Shown here piece after piece: positions 1-8,210 of a DNA stretch of 64,000 nt (position 1 is its first letter; every line of letters starts with the position of its first letter). This DNA comes from Aerolutibacter ruishenii (GTDB lineage: Bacteria > Pseudomonadota > Gammaproteobacteria > Xanthomonadales > Xanthomonadaceae): the NCBI RefSeq assembly GCF_007830115.1, contig NZ_VLKP01000002.1, forward strand, positions 1 through 64,000, in the 5' to 3' direction. The notes beneath the pieces are model-generated. The model was not told where the DNA came from. It was given only the letters and a program-made list of their open reading frames with translations, and searched no databases. The position numbers and the translations under genes were made by a program.

Positions 1-333
1 CTGGAGGCCAACCAACCGCTCATGGTGGTCTACGTGATGAAAGAGCAGCTCAAGGCACTGTGGAACGCCCCAACGGCGCAAACGTGGCGTCGTGCATGGA
101 AACAGTGGCTACGCCATGCCCATGAAAGTGGCATCCCGGCCCTGATCCACTTCGCCAAGTGCCTGAGGCCTTATTGGCGCGGCATCGTCAGCCGGGTGCG
201 CTGGCCCATGCATACAGGCCTTCTGGAAGGCATCAACAACAGAATCAAGGTCATCAAGCGCATCGCCTACGGCTACCGCGATGACGCCTATTTCTTCCTG
301 AAGATCCGGGCTGCCTTCCCCGGACTTGGGTGA
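1..333 (+). CDS. ISL3-family transposase, C-terminal fragment
   Basis: The reading frame is open from the first base and stops with TGA at 331-333, so the protein is cut by the window edge. The visible 110 residues match the end of the ISL3 DDE transposase domain: a tryptophan-rich helix (WNAPTAQTWRRAWKQW) and the conserved closing segment LLEGINNRIKVIKRIAYGYRD, in which the catalytic glutamate of the DDE triad is expected. It would catalyse cut-and-paste transposition of its own element. GC content is lower than in the neighbouring polA, consistent with a mobile origin. Whether the full element is intact cannot be judged from this end. Confidence 0.85.
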   Translation: MEANQPLMVVYVMKEQLKALWNAPTAQTWRRAWKQWLRHAHESGIPALIHFAKCLRPYWRGIVSRVRWPMHTGLLEGINNRIKVIKRIAYGYRDDAYFFLKIRAAFPGLG

Positions 334-339
334 AGAACC
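1..339 (+). mobile_element. Right end of an ISL3-family insertion sequence (truncated by window edge)
   Basis: The first 333 bases encode the C-terminus of an ISL3-type DDE transposase. The bases just past its stop (to about 339) read, on the minus strand, as GGTTCTTCACCCAAG, which is a plausible terminal inverted repeat overlapping the end of the transposase gene, as in other ISL3 elements. The left end lies outside the window, so the repeat cannot be matched and the exact boundary is inferred. The AT-rich AATAAAAA at 340-347 could be the 8-base target duplication typical of the family. Confidence 0.6.
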
Positions 340-346
340 AATAAAA

Positions 347-377
347 AGCCCCGCAGGCAGGGGGGGCCGGCGGGGCT
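347..377 (-). terminator. Rho-independent terminator of polA
   Basis: An 8-bp perfect stem (AGCCCCGC at 347-354 with GCGGGGCT at 370-377) is followed on the minus strand by a T-run (complement of the A-run at 343-347). It lies about 200 bases past the polA stop and is oriented to end polA transcription. The presumed IS end abuts the T-run. Confidence 0.6.
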
Positions 378-379
378 GG

Positions 380-410
380 GGAGCAGGACCTGGGGAGGGG
401 TGCCTGCTCC
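380..410. repeat. 8-bp inverted repeat hairpin
   Basis: GGAGCAGG (380-387) pairs with CCTGCTCC (403-410). It lies directly beside the polA terminator hairpin and has no T-run on either side. It may be a second transcript-end structure; no function can be assigned. Nothing else recognisable was found in 411-578. Confidence 0.4.
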
Positions 411-578
411 GGGGATCACTCCAGGGGAGGGAGAGATCTGCGACAGGCGTTGCACCTGTCACGGTCTATATGACCACTTCCAACATGGATGGTTCGTGAA
501 GATTCGGGTTAAGGATTTGTTGGATTCAGGAAACATTCATTACGGGAAAACCATCACAAATGCCGGCATCTCCGCCGT

Positions 579-3401
579 TTAGTGCGCTTCGTCCCAGTTT
601 TGCCCGCTGCCGCTGTCCACCACCAGCGGAACCCGCAGTTCGGCGGCACCCGCCATGCGGCCGGAAACCTCCTCCAACAGCGTTGGCACAAAGTTCGCCT
701 CCACTTCGAACACCAGTTCGTCGTGGACCTGCAGCACCATCAACGCGCGCTCACGGTGGCCCGCCAGCCAGCCGTCGATGTCGATCATGGCGCGCTTGAT
801 GATGTCGGCCGCGGTGCCCTGCATCGGGGCGTTGATCGCCGCGCGCTCGGCGCCAGCGCGCAGGCCCTGGTTGCGGGCGTGGATGTTGTCCAGGTACAGG
901 CGGCGGCCGAACACGGTTTCCACGTAGCCGCGCTCGCGCGCTTGCTGCCGGGTGCGCTCCATGAACTCGCGCACGCCCGGGTAGCGGTCGAAGTACAGCG
1001 CGATGTAGTCCTGGGCTTCGCCACGGCCGATGCCCAGCTGCCGGGCCAGGCCGAACGCGCTCATGCCATACATCAGGCCGAAGTTGATCGCCTTGGCGGC
1101 GCGGCGCTCGTTGCCGCTGACCGCGTCGATGGCCTTGCCGAACACCTCCGCGGCGGTGGCGCGGTGGATGTCCGCGCCGGCGGCGAAGGCGCGCAGCAGG
1201 CCGGCGTCCTCCGACAGGTGGGCCATGATCCGCAATTCGATCTGCGAGTAGTCGCAGGCGACGATGCGGCGGCCCTCGGGGGCGACGAACGCGCGGCGGA
1301 TGCGGCGGCCGTCGTCGGTGCGGATCGGGATGTTCTGCAGGTTGGGGTCGCTGCTGGACAGGCGGCCGGTCGCGGCACCGGCCTGGTGGTAGCTGGTGTG
1401 CACGCGGCCGGTGTCGGGATTGACCATCTCCGGCAGCTTGTCGGTGTAGGTGCTGCGCAGCTTGGCCAGGCCGCGGTACTCGAGGATCACGCGCGGCAGC
1501 TCGTGCTGGTCGGCGATCGCCTCCAGCGCCTCCTCGTTGGTCGAGGGCGCGCCGCCGGGGGTCTTCACCAGCACCGGCAGCTTGAGTTCGTCGAACAGCA
1601 AGGCCCCCAGCTGCTTGGGCGAATCGAGGTTGAAGGTGCGGCCGGCCAGTTCGGTAGCCTTCTGCTGCGCGGCCAGCATGCGCCGGGACAGGTCGGCGGA
1701 CTGGCGCCGCAGTTCATCGCCATCGACCTTCATGCCAGTGGCTTCCATCCGCGTCAGCACCGGCACCAGCGGCATCTCGATCTCGCGGTACACGCGCTGC
1801 AGCATCGGTTCGGCGGCCAGCTTCGCCGCCAGCACACGGTGCAGGCGCAACGTGACGTCGGCGTCCTCGGCGGCATAGCGGCTGGCATCGTCGATGGCCA
1901 CCTGCGGGAACGGGATGGACTTGGCGCCCTTGCCCGCCACCTGCTCGTACGGGATGGTCTCGTATCCCAGGTAACGCCGGGCCAGCGAATCCATGTCGTG
2001 GCGGGTGGCGGTGGCGTTGTAGACGAAGCTCTCCAGCATGGTGTCGTCGGCGTAACCGGCCACGTCCACGCCGTGGCGGCGCAGCACGTGCAGGTCGTAC
2101 TTGCCGTGCTGGCCGAGCTTGCGCTTGCTGGCGTCGCTGAACAGTGGACGCAGCGCGTCCAGCACCGCGGCGCGGTCCAGTTGCGCCGGCACGCCCGGGT
2201 AGTCGTGGGCCAGCGGGATGTAGCAGGCCGCCCCTGGCGTCACGGCGAAGCTCATGCCGACCAGGTTGGCGCGCATCGCATCCAGCGAGTCGGTCTCGGT
2301 GTCGAAGGCAAATTCGTCGGCGGCGCGCAGCTTGGCGATCCACGCGCTGAGCTGCGCGTCGGTGAACACGGTCTCGTACTCGCCGGGCGCGGCGAGGGCC
2401 GGATCGAGCGCTTCGTCGTCGGCGCTGGAGCCACGCGCGTAGCCGGCCGCGGTGCTGCGCAGGCCGGTAGCGCCGCCGCCTGCGCGAGCTGACCCGCTTG
2501 CGCCCCCTGCGTCGCCGCCATCGCCGGCACCGCCCTCACCACTCGCGCCTTCCAGTTCCTTCAACGCCTGCTTGAAGCCATAGCGCGCGTACAACACCTT
2601 GAGGTCCTCTACGTGGCGCTCGCGCAGCGCGAGGTCGGTCGGTGCCTGCTCCAACTCGACGTCGGTGCGGATCGTGGCCAGCTCGCGGTTGAGCGGCAGC
2701 CGGTGCAGCACCGCGCGCAGGTTCTCGCCCAGCTTGCCCTTCACCTCGTCCGCATGGGCCATCACGCCGTCCAGCGTGCCGTACTCGTCCAGCCACTTGG
2801 CCGCGGTCTTGGGCCCGCATTTGTCCACGCCGATGATGTTGTCGACCTTGTCGCCCATCAGCGACAGGTAGTCGACGATCTGGTCGGCGCGCACGCCGAA
2901 CTTCTCGATCACCGCCTCGTCCGAATCGGTGCGGCTGCCGGTCATGGTGTTGACCAGCGCGATGTGCGGGCGCACCAGCTGGGCGAAGTCCTTGTCGCCG
3001 GTGGAGATGGTGACGTCGATGCCGTGCGTGGCCGCCTGCACCGCCAGCGTGCCGATCACGTCGTCGGCTTCCACGCCGGGCACGCGCAGGATCGGCATGC
3101 CCAGCGCCTCCACCACCTGCATCATCGGCTCGACCTGCGCGCGCAGGTCATCCGGCATGGGCGGGCGGTTGGCCTTGTACTGCGGGTCCAGGTCGTCGCG
3201 GAAGGTCTTGCCCGGCGCATCGACCACGAAGGCGACATAGTCGGGTTTGTCCTTGAGCGTGGCGCGCAGCATGTTGACCACGCCGAACAACGCGCCGGTG
3301 GGCTCGCCGGCATCGTTGCTCAGCGGCGGGAGCGCGTGGAACGCGCGGTACAGGTAGCTGGAGCCGTCGATCAGGACGAGGCGGGGGCGCGGTGCGTTCA
3401 T
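579..3401 (-). CDS. polA: DNA polymerase I
   Basis: A 940-residue family A DNA polymerase acting in Okazaki fragment maturation and repair synthesis. Domains in order: an N-terminal 5'-3' exonuclease/flap nuclease (about residues 5-285, with YLYRAFHALP and GVEADDVIGTLA), a glycine/alanine-rich linker (about 285-335), a 3'-5' exonuclease with its catalytic DTE intact (FAFDTETDSLD), and the polymerase domain with motif A DYSQIELRIMAH, motif B RRAAKAINFGLMYGMS and motif C VHDELVFEV. Length matches the family. The ATG at 3401 has no Shine-Dalgarno sequence; TAGAAT at 3408-3413 lies 6 bases upstream, which suggests a leaderless mRNA. The unusual part is the low-complexity linker. All key residues appear present. 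Confidence 0.98.
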   Translation of the reverse strand: MNAPRPRLVLIDGSSYLYRAFHALPPLSNDAGEPTGALFGVVNMLRATLKDKPDYVAFVVDAPGKTFRDDLDPQYKANRPPMPDDLRAQVEPMMQVVEALGMPILRVPGVEADDVIGTLAVQAATHGIDVTISTGDKDFAQLVRPHIALVNTMTGSRTDSDEAVIEKFGVRADQIVDYLSLMGDKVDNIIGVDKCGPKTAAKWLDEYGTLDGVMAHADEVKGKLGENLRAVLHRLPLNRELATIRTDVELEQAPTDLALRERHVEDLKVLYARYGFKQALKELEGASGEGGAGDGGDAGGASGSARAGGGATGLRSTAAGYARGSSADDEALDPALAAPGEYETVFTDAQLSAWIAKLRAADEFAFDTETDSLDAMRANLVGMSFAVTPGAACYIPLAHDYPGVPAQLDRAAVLDALRPLFSDASKRKLGQHGKYDLHVLRRHGVDVAGYADDTMLESFVYNATATRHDMDSLARRYLGYETIPYEQVAGKGAKSIPFPQVAIDDASRYAAEDADVTLRLHRVLAAKLAAEPMLQRVYREIEMPLVPVLTRMEATGMKVDGDELRRQSADLSRRMLAAQQKATELAGRTFNLDSPKQLGALLFDELKLPVLVKTPGGAPSTNEEALEAIADQHELPRVILEYRGLAKLRSTYTDKLPEMVNPDTGRVHTSYHQAGAATGRLSSSDPNLQNIPIRTDDGRRIRRAFVAPEGRRIVACDYSQIELRIMAHLSEDAGLLRAFAAGADIHRATAAEVFGKAIDAVSGNERRAAKAINFGLMYGMSAFGLARQLGIGRGEAQDYIALYFDRYPGVREFMERTRQQARERGYVETVFGRRLYLDNIHARNQGLRAGAERAAINAPMQGTAADIIKRAMIDIDGWLAGHRERALMVLQVHDELVFEVEANFVPTLLEEVSGRMAGAAELRVPLVVDSGSGQNWDEAH

Positions 3402-3424
3402 CCGGCGATTCTACGACGCCGCGT

Positions 3425-4411
3425 TCAGCGCTCCGTGGCCGCCGGCAACCCCAATCGGCTGCAGGCCGCCTGCCGGCGCGACTTGCCCGCCTTCACCTCG
3501 GCGCGCGTCTGGGCCAACGCACCGGCCCAGCGCGGATCGCGCCCGGGGTGGGCGTCCAGCACTGCCAGTGCTTCGCGACGACATCCCAGTTCGCCCAGCA
3601 CGCTGGCGAAGTTGTTGGCCAGCACGGCATCCTGCGGTGCCTGCGCCAGTCCGTCGCGGTAGAAGCGCGCCGCGTCTTCACGCTGGCCGGCGGCATGCCG
3701 CAGGTTGCCCATGGCCAGCAGCATCGACGGCTGGGTGGGCCACCGGCGATAGGCCGCTTCGTAGGCCGGCCGGGCCGCCGCCGCACCCGCCACCGCTTCG
3801 AAATCGGCCACGGCGGCCAGGTACGGCGCGACGTCCGGCTTGGCCGGCAGCTCACCCGGACGCAGCGCCACCAGGCCCCAACGCCCGCCCCAATCCCACG
3901 TACGCAGGAAGCTGCGCGCCGGCATCGCCAGCGCGCGCCGGGTACCGCTGTGCAGTATGATCCGGTTGCGCGCCGGGTCCGAACCCACCACCACCGCGTA
4001 GTGCCACCGGGGCACGCTGCGGGTCAGCAGGTTCTGCAGCACCAGCACCGGGCGACCGGCGTGCACTTCCTGCAGCAGCCCTTCCGGCGATGACGCCACC
4101 GGATAGGGGATGCGCCCGGCGCGGCGCATGGCCGCCCCGAGTTCCACCTGCAGGCTGCCCTCGCGGCCCGGCAGGTACACCTGGTCTACCAGGGCATCCG
4201 GTTCAACCGTGACGCCGCTGGCCCCGAGCACCATCGCCAGCGCGGCAGGGCCGCACTGGTACGCGTCCTGCGGATGGAAGGGCACCTGTTCCAGCAGCAC
4301 TGCCGGCGCGTCAGGCACGGCATCGGCCACCCGCAGCGCAGGCCCGATCGCGCAGCCTGACAGCGCGGCGGCGAGCAGGACGCCCGCGGCCGCCTTCATG
4401 CCAGCGGGCAT
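3425..4411 (-). CDS. PA2778-family lipoprotein cysteine peptidase (C39-like) with TPR region
   Basis: A 328-residue predicted lipoprotein: hydrophobic N-terminus with a lipobox LSGC (Cys20), then a peptidase C39-like domain with the catalytic cysteine in QCGPAALAMV (about residue 53) and the catalytic histidine in WHYAVVVG, then a C-terminal tetratricopeptide-like helical region containing MGNLRHAAGQREDAARFYRDGL. It resembles the bacteriocin-leader peptidase fold but lacks transporter domains. The start ATG overlaps the stop of the upstream PA2779-type gene in TGATG, so the two are translationally coupled, the usual pairing of these families. Substrate unknown. MKAAAG, four residues downstream, is an alternative start. 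Confidence 0.85.
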   Translation of the reverse strand: MPAGMKAAAGVLLAAALSGCAIGPALRVADAVPDAPAVLLEQVPFHPQDAYQCGPAALAMVLGASGVTVEPDALVDQVYLPGREGSLQVELGAAMRRAGRIPYPVASSPEGLLQEVHAGRPVLVLQNLLTRSVPRWHYAVVVGSDPARNRIILHSGTRRALAMPARSFLRTWDWGGRWGLVALRPGELPAKPDVAPYLAAVADFEAVAGAAAARPAYEAAYRRWPTQPSMLLAMGNLRHAAGQREDAARFYRDGLAQAPQDAVLANNFASVLGELGCRREALAVLDAHPGRDPRWAGALAQTRAEVKAGKSRRQAACSRLGLPAATER

Positions 4412-4785
4412 CAGGCGCGCTTGAAGATGTCGATCACGCCGACCAGTTCGAGGATCAGCAGCACGACGAAGACCACGCCGATCACCGCCAGCGCACCGCC
4501 ACCGGCCGGCAGCCGGTCGATCTGGCCCTGCACCTGCATCAACTCGGCATCGCTGAGCGAGGCCACGCGAGCCTCGGCATTGGCCGGGTCCACGCCCATC
4601 CGCTCCATGGCCTGGCGCACGTCGTCGCGGGCGAAGGCCTGCATTACCTGGGTTTCCGTGGCGGCGCGACGCTCGGCCGACAATGCCTGCTGGGTGCTGA
4701 TCACCGCCGCCTGGGCGGTGCTGGCGTAGCCGCCGGCCACCAGTGCGGCGACCAGGACCGGCGCGACAACGAACTTGCGGAACAT
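4411..4785 (-). CDS. PA2779-family small membrane protein
   Basis: A 124-residue protein with a signal-peptide-like N-terminus (FVVAPVLVAALVAGG to AQAA), a soluble middle rich in short helices (QQALSAERRAATETQVMQAF) and a C-terminal membrane segment (ALAVIGVVFVVLLILELVGV). This is the partner of the PA2778-type peptidase that follows it with a 1-base overlap. The ATG at 4785 is chosen over an upstream in-frame codon because GGAGAGG lies just ahead of it and the signal peptide begins there. The family has no established biochemical function; the fixed pairing suggests it is the peptidase's substrate or membrane partner (inference). Confidence 0.85.
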   Translation of the reverse strand: MFRKFVVAPVLVAALVAGGYASTAQAAVISTQQALSAERRAATETQVMQAFARDDVRQAMERMGVDPANAEARVASLSDAELMQVQGQIDRLPAGGGALAVIGVVFVVLLILELVGVIDIFKRA

Positions 4786-4944
4786 GGGGCCTCTCCTGTC
4801 ATGGGACGCACCCGTAATGCCACGCCCGGGGTGAAGCTCCCGAGAAATAGGCGCCCGCGACCCATCCCCCGCCTGGAGCGGCCATCCCGTTCCGATCCGC
4901 ACGCGACCGGGTATGCTGGAGTCCCGCCGCCACGGAATCCGGCC

Positions 4945-5244
4945 ATGCGCCTGCTGCCCATCGTCCTGCTTGCCGCCTGCCTTGTGGGCACGTCGGCCTG
5001 CGCCAGCCTAGACAACAGCGACCCGACGGCGGCGCTGGAAGGCGCCACCGTCACCACCCGCAGCGGCGAGAACGGCGACGTGATCGAGGAGCACCGCGTC
5101 GCCGGGCAGCTGAAGGTGGTGAAGATCACCCCGCTGCGCGGTGCCCCGTATTACCTGATTGACCGCGACGGCGACGGCCACCTCGACAGCAGCAAGGGCG
5201 AGGGGCCGGTGTCGCCGGTGTACTGGAAGCTGTTCGGCTGGTGA
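4945..5244 (+). CDS. DUF2782 family lipoprotein-like protein
   Basis: A 99-residue protein with a signal peptide ending near TSACAS; the cysteine may be lipidated. The core HRVAGQLKVVKITPLRG followed by PYYLIDRDGDG is the DUF2782 signature, a small periplasmic family often encoded near polA in gammaproteobacteria. The ATG at 4945 is chosen because the signal peptide begins there; the frame is open upstream but carries no protein-like sequence. Function unknown. It is convergent with the gene ending at 5260. Confidence 0.8.
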   Translation: MRLLPIVLLAACLVGTSACASLDNSDPTAALEGATVTTRSGENGDVIEEHRVAGQLKVVKITPLRGAPYYLIDRDGDGHLDSSKGEGPVSPVYWKLFGW

Positions 5245-5259
5245 GCCGGACAGCCGGGG

Positions 5260-5697
5260 TCACTTGACCTTGGCGTAGGTGCCCTTGAGCGCGACGCCCG
5301 CGACGAACGTGCCCGCGTGGCACTCGTAGTTCGTGCTGCTACGGAACTCGTTCTTCTTGTAATAGCTGACGATGTCCACCACCGCGTTGGCCCCGCGCGC
5401 CTTCGCGCTGTCCTGGAACGCGCGCAGCGCCGACAACGCCACCCAGCGGCAAGCCTCCTCGTCGGACTTGTTGGCGGCATTGGTCTTGCGGTTGGCCACG
5501 CCCTCGCCCATGCGGCTGGCCACGGCAACCTTCTGCCCGGCCAGGTGGAAGCTGACGCTGCCATCGATGCCCGCGGCCTTGGCGGCATCGGAGCTGACCA
5601 GTTCCTGCAACGACAGCTCCAGGCGCGTTTCGCGCGCGTCGGCCGTGGGGGCGAAGGCCAGCAGCGCGGCCAGCGTGGCAATGGTGATCCGGGTCAT
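5260..5697 (-). CDS. Small secreted protein of unknown function (often misnamed excinuclease subunit)
   Basis: A 145-residue protein with a cleavable signal peptide (MTRITIATLAALLAFAPTADA). The mature part contains GANAVVDIVSYYKKNEF and TNYECHAGTFVAGVALKG, which recalls the YbjQ-like pattern of alternating strands and a conserved GANAV turn. Similar Xanthomonadaceae proteins are labelled excinuclease ATPase subunit, but no nucleotide-binding motif or zinc finger is present, so that name is not supported. The start at 5697 follows an AAGGAG site. It lies upstream of the pigment operon's last gene region but has no visible tie to it. Confidence 0.75.
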   Translation of the reverse strand: MTRITIATLAALLAFAPTADARETRLELSLQELVSSDAAKAAGIDGSVSFHLAGQKVAVASRMGEGVANRKTNAANKSDEEACRWVALSALRAFQDSAKARGANAVVDIVSYYKKNEFRSSTNYECHAGTFVAGVALKGTYAKVK

Positions 5698-5761
5698 GCA
5701 ACGTACTCCTTGTCGAGATGAAGGCATCGGCGCATGCCGGTGCCGGGGTTTGCCGTGGGCG

Positions 5762-7003
5762 TCAGTCCTGCCAGCGGCGGAAAATCAGCGAAGTGTTGAT
5801 GCCGCCGAAGGCGAAGTTGTTGCTCATCACGTATTCGGTCTGCAGCGCGCGGCCGCCGCCGGTGATGTAATCCAACTCGCCGCAGCGCGGGTCGACCTGC
5901 TGCAGGTTGAGCGTGGGCGCGAACCAGCCGTCACGCATCATCTCGATGCTCATCCACGCTTCCAGCGCGCCACACGCGCCCAGGGTGTGGCCCATGTAAC
6001 TCTTGAGCGAGGAGAACGGCATGCGCGTGCCGAATACCTGCCGGGTCGCATTCGACTCGGCGATGTCGCCGTGGTCGGTAGCGGTGCCGTGGGCGTTGAC
6101 GTAGCCGATCGCCTCCGGCGGCAGGCCGGCATCGTCCAGCGCCAGGCGCATCGCGGTCGCCATCGTCTCCGCGCTGGGTTGGGTGACGTGCGCGCCGTCG
6201 CTGTTGGTGCCGTAGCCGACGACCTCGGCCAGGATCTTCGCGCCGCGCGCCTGCGCGTGCTCCAGGTCTTCCACGATCAGCGTGCACGCGCCCTCGCCCA
6301 GCACCAGGCCGTCGCGGTGGGCGTCGAACGGGCGCGGCGTCAGGTGCGGCTCGTTGTTGCGCACGCTGGTGGCGAACAGGGTGTCGAACACCGCCGAGGC
6401 GGTGGCGTCCATCTGCTCGGAGCCGCCGGCGAGCATGGCCACCTGCTTGCCGGCGCGCACCACTTCGTACGCGGCGCCAATGCCCATGCTGCCCGAGGTG
6501 CAGGCGCTGGAGGTGGTGATGACGCGACCGGTGAGCCCGAAGAACACGCCGATGTTCACCGGCGCGGTATGGCTCATCATCTTGATGTAGGTGGTGGCGT
6601 TGATGCCGGCGGTGGTGTGTTCGTTGAGCATGCGCCCGAAGTCGCCGATGGCCGCATGCGTGCCCGCGGAGGATCCGTTGGACACGCCGACGCGCCCACT
6701 GGTGAGCACCGGATCGCCGAGCAGGCCGGCGTCTTCCAGCGCGAGTTCGCTGGCGCGCACCGCCATCAGCGCCACGCGGCCCATGCTGCGCGTGGTCTTG
6801 CGGTTGTAGTGCGGCGGAAGTTCGAACGGTGCCGCCGGCGCGGCCAGCTTGGTGTTGAGGCCTTCGTAGACGTCCCACGCATCGATGCGCTGCACCGCGT
6901 TGCGGCACTCGCGCAGGCGCGCATGAATGCTGGCCCAGTCGTTGCCCAGTGGGCTGATGCCACCGGCCCCGGTGACGACCACGCGTCGTTGCAGCTGGCT
7001 CAT
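5762..7003 (-). CDS. Beta-ketoacyl-ACP synthase of the aryl polyene operon (ApeR-like)
   Basis: A 413-residue FabF-type condensing enzyme, the last gene of the pigment operon. The catalytic Cys-His-His triad is complete: [18 protein letters not shown] and [11 protein letters not shown], with a C-terminal FAFGGINTS loop. It extends the polyene or starts chain building by decarboxylative Claisen condensation with malonyl-ACP. Its ATG overlaps the stop of the upstream ketoreductase by 4 bases (ATGA, 7000-7003), so translation is coupled. Its place after lipoprotein, KS, dehydratase and KR matches the apeN-O-P-Q-R order, making it the ApeR equivalent. The start follows from the overlap and from [14 protein letters not shown] matching family N-termini. 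Confidence 0.93.
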   Translation of the reverse strand: MSQLQRRVVVTGAGGISPLGNDWASIHARLRECRNAVQRIDAWDVYEGLNTKLAAPAAPFELPPHYNRKTTRSMGRVALMAVRASELALEDAGLLGDPVLTSGRVGVSNGSSAGTHAAIGDFGRMLNEHTTAGINATTYIKMMSHTAPVNIGVFFGLTGRVITTSSACTSGSMGIGAAYEVVRAGKQVAMLAGGSEQMDATASAVFDTLFATSVRNNEPHLTPRPFDAHRDGLVLGEGACTLIVEDLEHAQARGAKILAEVVGYGTNSDGAHVTQPSAETMATAMRLALDDAGLPPEAIGYVNAHGTATDHGDIAESNATRQVFGTRMPFSSLKSYMGHTLGACGALEAWMSIEMMRDGWFAPTLNLQQVDPRCGELDYITGGGRALQTEYVMSNNFAFGGINTSLIFRRWQD

Positions 7004-7752
7004 CCGACCATGCCTCCGTTGACCGAGATCACCTGGCGGGTGATGTAGCCGGCGTCCTGCGAGAGCAGGAATGCGACCGTGGCGGCCACTTCCTCGGGGC
7101 GGCCGAGGCGGCTGGCGGGAATCAGTTTCATCGCGTGTTCGATGACCTCTTCGCCCAGCATCTCGGTATCGACCAGGCCGGGCGCCACGCAGTTGACGGT
7201 GATGCCGCGGCTGGCCAGTTCCAGCGCCAGCGCCTTGGTCGCGCCGATGATGCCGGCCTTGGCGGCGCTGTAGTTGGTCTGCCCGCGGTTGCCCACCAGC
7301 CCCGACACGGATGACAGCGTGACGATGCGGCCCGGCTTGCGCCGCCGCACCATCGGCATCACCAGCGGGTTGAGCACGTTGTAGAAACCGTCGAGGTTGG
7401 TGTGCACCACGCGGTCCCACTCCTCGCCGGTCATCGCCGGGAAGGCGGTATCGCAGGCGATGCCGGCGTTGCACACCACGCCGTAGTAGGCGCCGTGCGC
7501 TTCCACGTCGGCGGTCAGGACCTGTGCGGCGGCATCACGGTCGGCGATGTCGAAGCCGAGCACCCGTGCCTGGCGACCGAGCGCGCGCACCTGCGCGGCC
7601 ACGGCCTCGGCGTCCTCCGCGCGGCTGCGGTAGTGCACGACCACGTCGAAGCCGTCCTGTGCCGCACGCAACGCGATGGCGCGGCCAATGCCGCGGCTCG
7701 CGCCCGTGACCAGCACGGTCGTGTCCATCCCCATTCCACTGCCCCCACTCAT
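7000..7752 (-). CDS. 3-oxoacyl-ACP reductase, FabG type (ApeQ-like)
   Basis: A 250-residue short-chain dehydrogenase. The NADPH-binding motif TGASRGIG is at about residues 17-24, the conserved NAG follows, and the Ser-Tyr-Lys site is visible as SSVSG and YSAAK. The C-terminus ends GGMVG, as in FabG. It reduces the 3-keto intermediate in each round of polyene extension. The ATG overlaps the dehydratase stop (7749-7752), and its own stop overlaps the next KS start. An MGMDTTVLVTG start six residues in is possible, but the ATGA overlap favours the longer form. Confidence 0.94.
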   Translation of the reverse strand: MSGGSGMGMDTTVLVTGASRGIGRAIALRAAQDGFDVVVHYRSRAEDAEAVAAQVRALGRQARVLGFDIADRDAAAQVLTADVEAHGAYYGVVCNAGIACDTAFPAMTGEEWDRVVHTNLDGFYNVLNPLVMPMVRRRKPGRIVTLSSVSGLVGNRGQTNYSAAKAGIIGATKALALELASRGITVNCVAPGLVDTEMLGEEVIEHAMKLIPASRLGRPEEVAATVAFLLSQDAGYITRQVISVNGGMVG

Positions 7753-8210
7753 GCTTCGTTTTCCAGGTAGGCCATCGCGTCCGGTGGTTCGAACACCGAT
7801 ACGTTGGCCGTGGCCAGCTCCCGGCCTTCGGCCAGGATGCGGCAGGCGAAAACCCCCAGGCCATTTTCGCCCAATATCTCGCGGCGCGCCTCTACCCGCA
7901 GCCGCTGCCCGCTGTCGAAGGCGGGCACGGCGCTGTCGTAGCGGCGGGTGCCGAGCAGGAAGCCGACCGGCGGCGGCATGCCGCGCTCGCGCGCCTGGCA
8001 CCCGGCCCAGCAGGCCACCGCCTGCGCCATGTACTCCACGCCGACATAAGCGGGCACGCCGCCATCCACGTGGAAGGCGCTGTCGATGGGCACCGTGAGC
8101 TCGACGGCGACGGACTCCGCATCGCAGTCCAGCACGCGATCCAGCAGCAGCATCGCCCCACGGTGCGGGATCACCTGCTCGATGTCATGGATGGGAAACC
8201 CGTGCGCCAT
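7749..8210 (-). CDS. Hotdog-fold 3-hydroxyacyl-ACP dehydratase (ApeP-like)
   Basis: A 153-residue single hotdog protein. It begins IEQVIPHRGAMLLLDRV, the FabZ/FabA-like entry segment, and has the central helix GVEYMAQAVACWAGCQAR typical of the ApeP/XanG class, with PVGFLLGTRRYDS downstream. It would dehydrate 3-hydroxyacyl-ACP to the conjugated enoyl chain. In characterised systems ApeP works with ApeI; here the ApeI-like domain is fused to the AMP-ligase at 18042-19787. Its ATG shares one base with the preceding KS stop (TGATG at 8208-8212). Confidence 0.9.
   Translation of the reverse strand: MAHGFPIHDIEQVIPHRGAMLLLDRVLDCDAESVAVELTVPIDSAFHVDGGVPAYVGVEYMAQAVACWAGCQARERGMPPPVGFLLGTRRYDSAVPAFDSGQRLRVEARREILGENGLGVFACRILAEGRELATANVSVFEPPDAMAYLENEA

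Noticed and set aside
582-2492. A 636-codon open frame opposite polA
   Set aside because: Shadow frame of polA with low-complexity Val/Ala/Gly/Arg sequence.
5260-5697. Excinuclease ATPase subunit as product name
   Set aside because: The protein is a 145-residue secreted protein without Walker motifs or zinc fingers, so the name used for similar entries is not supported.
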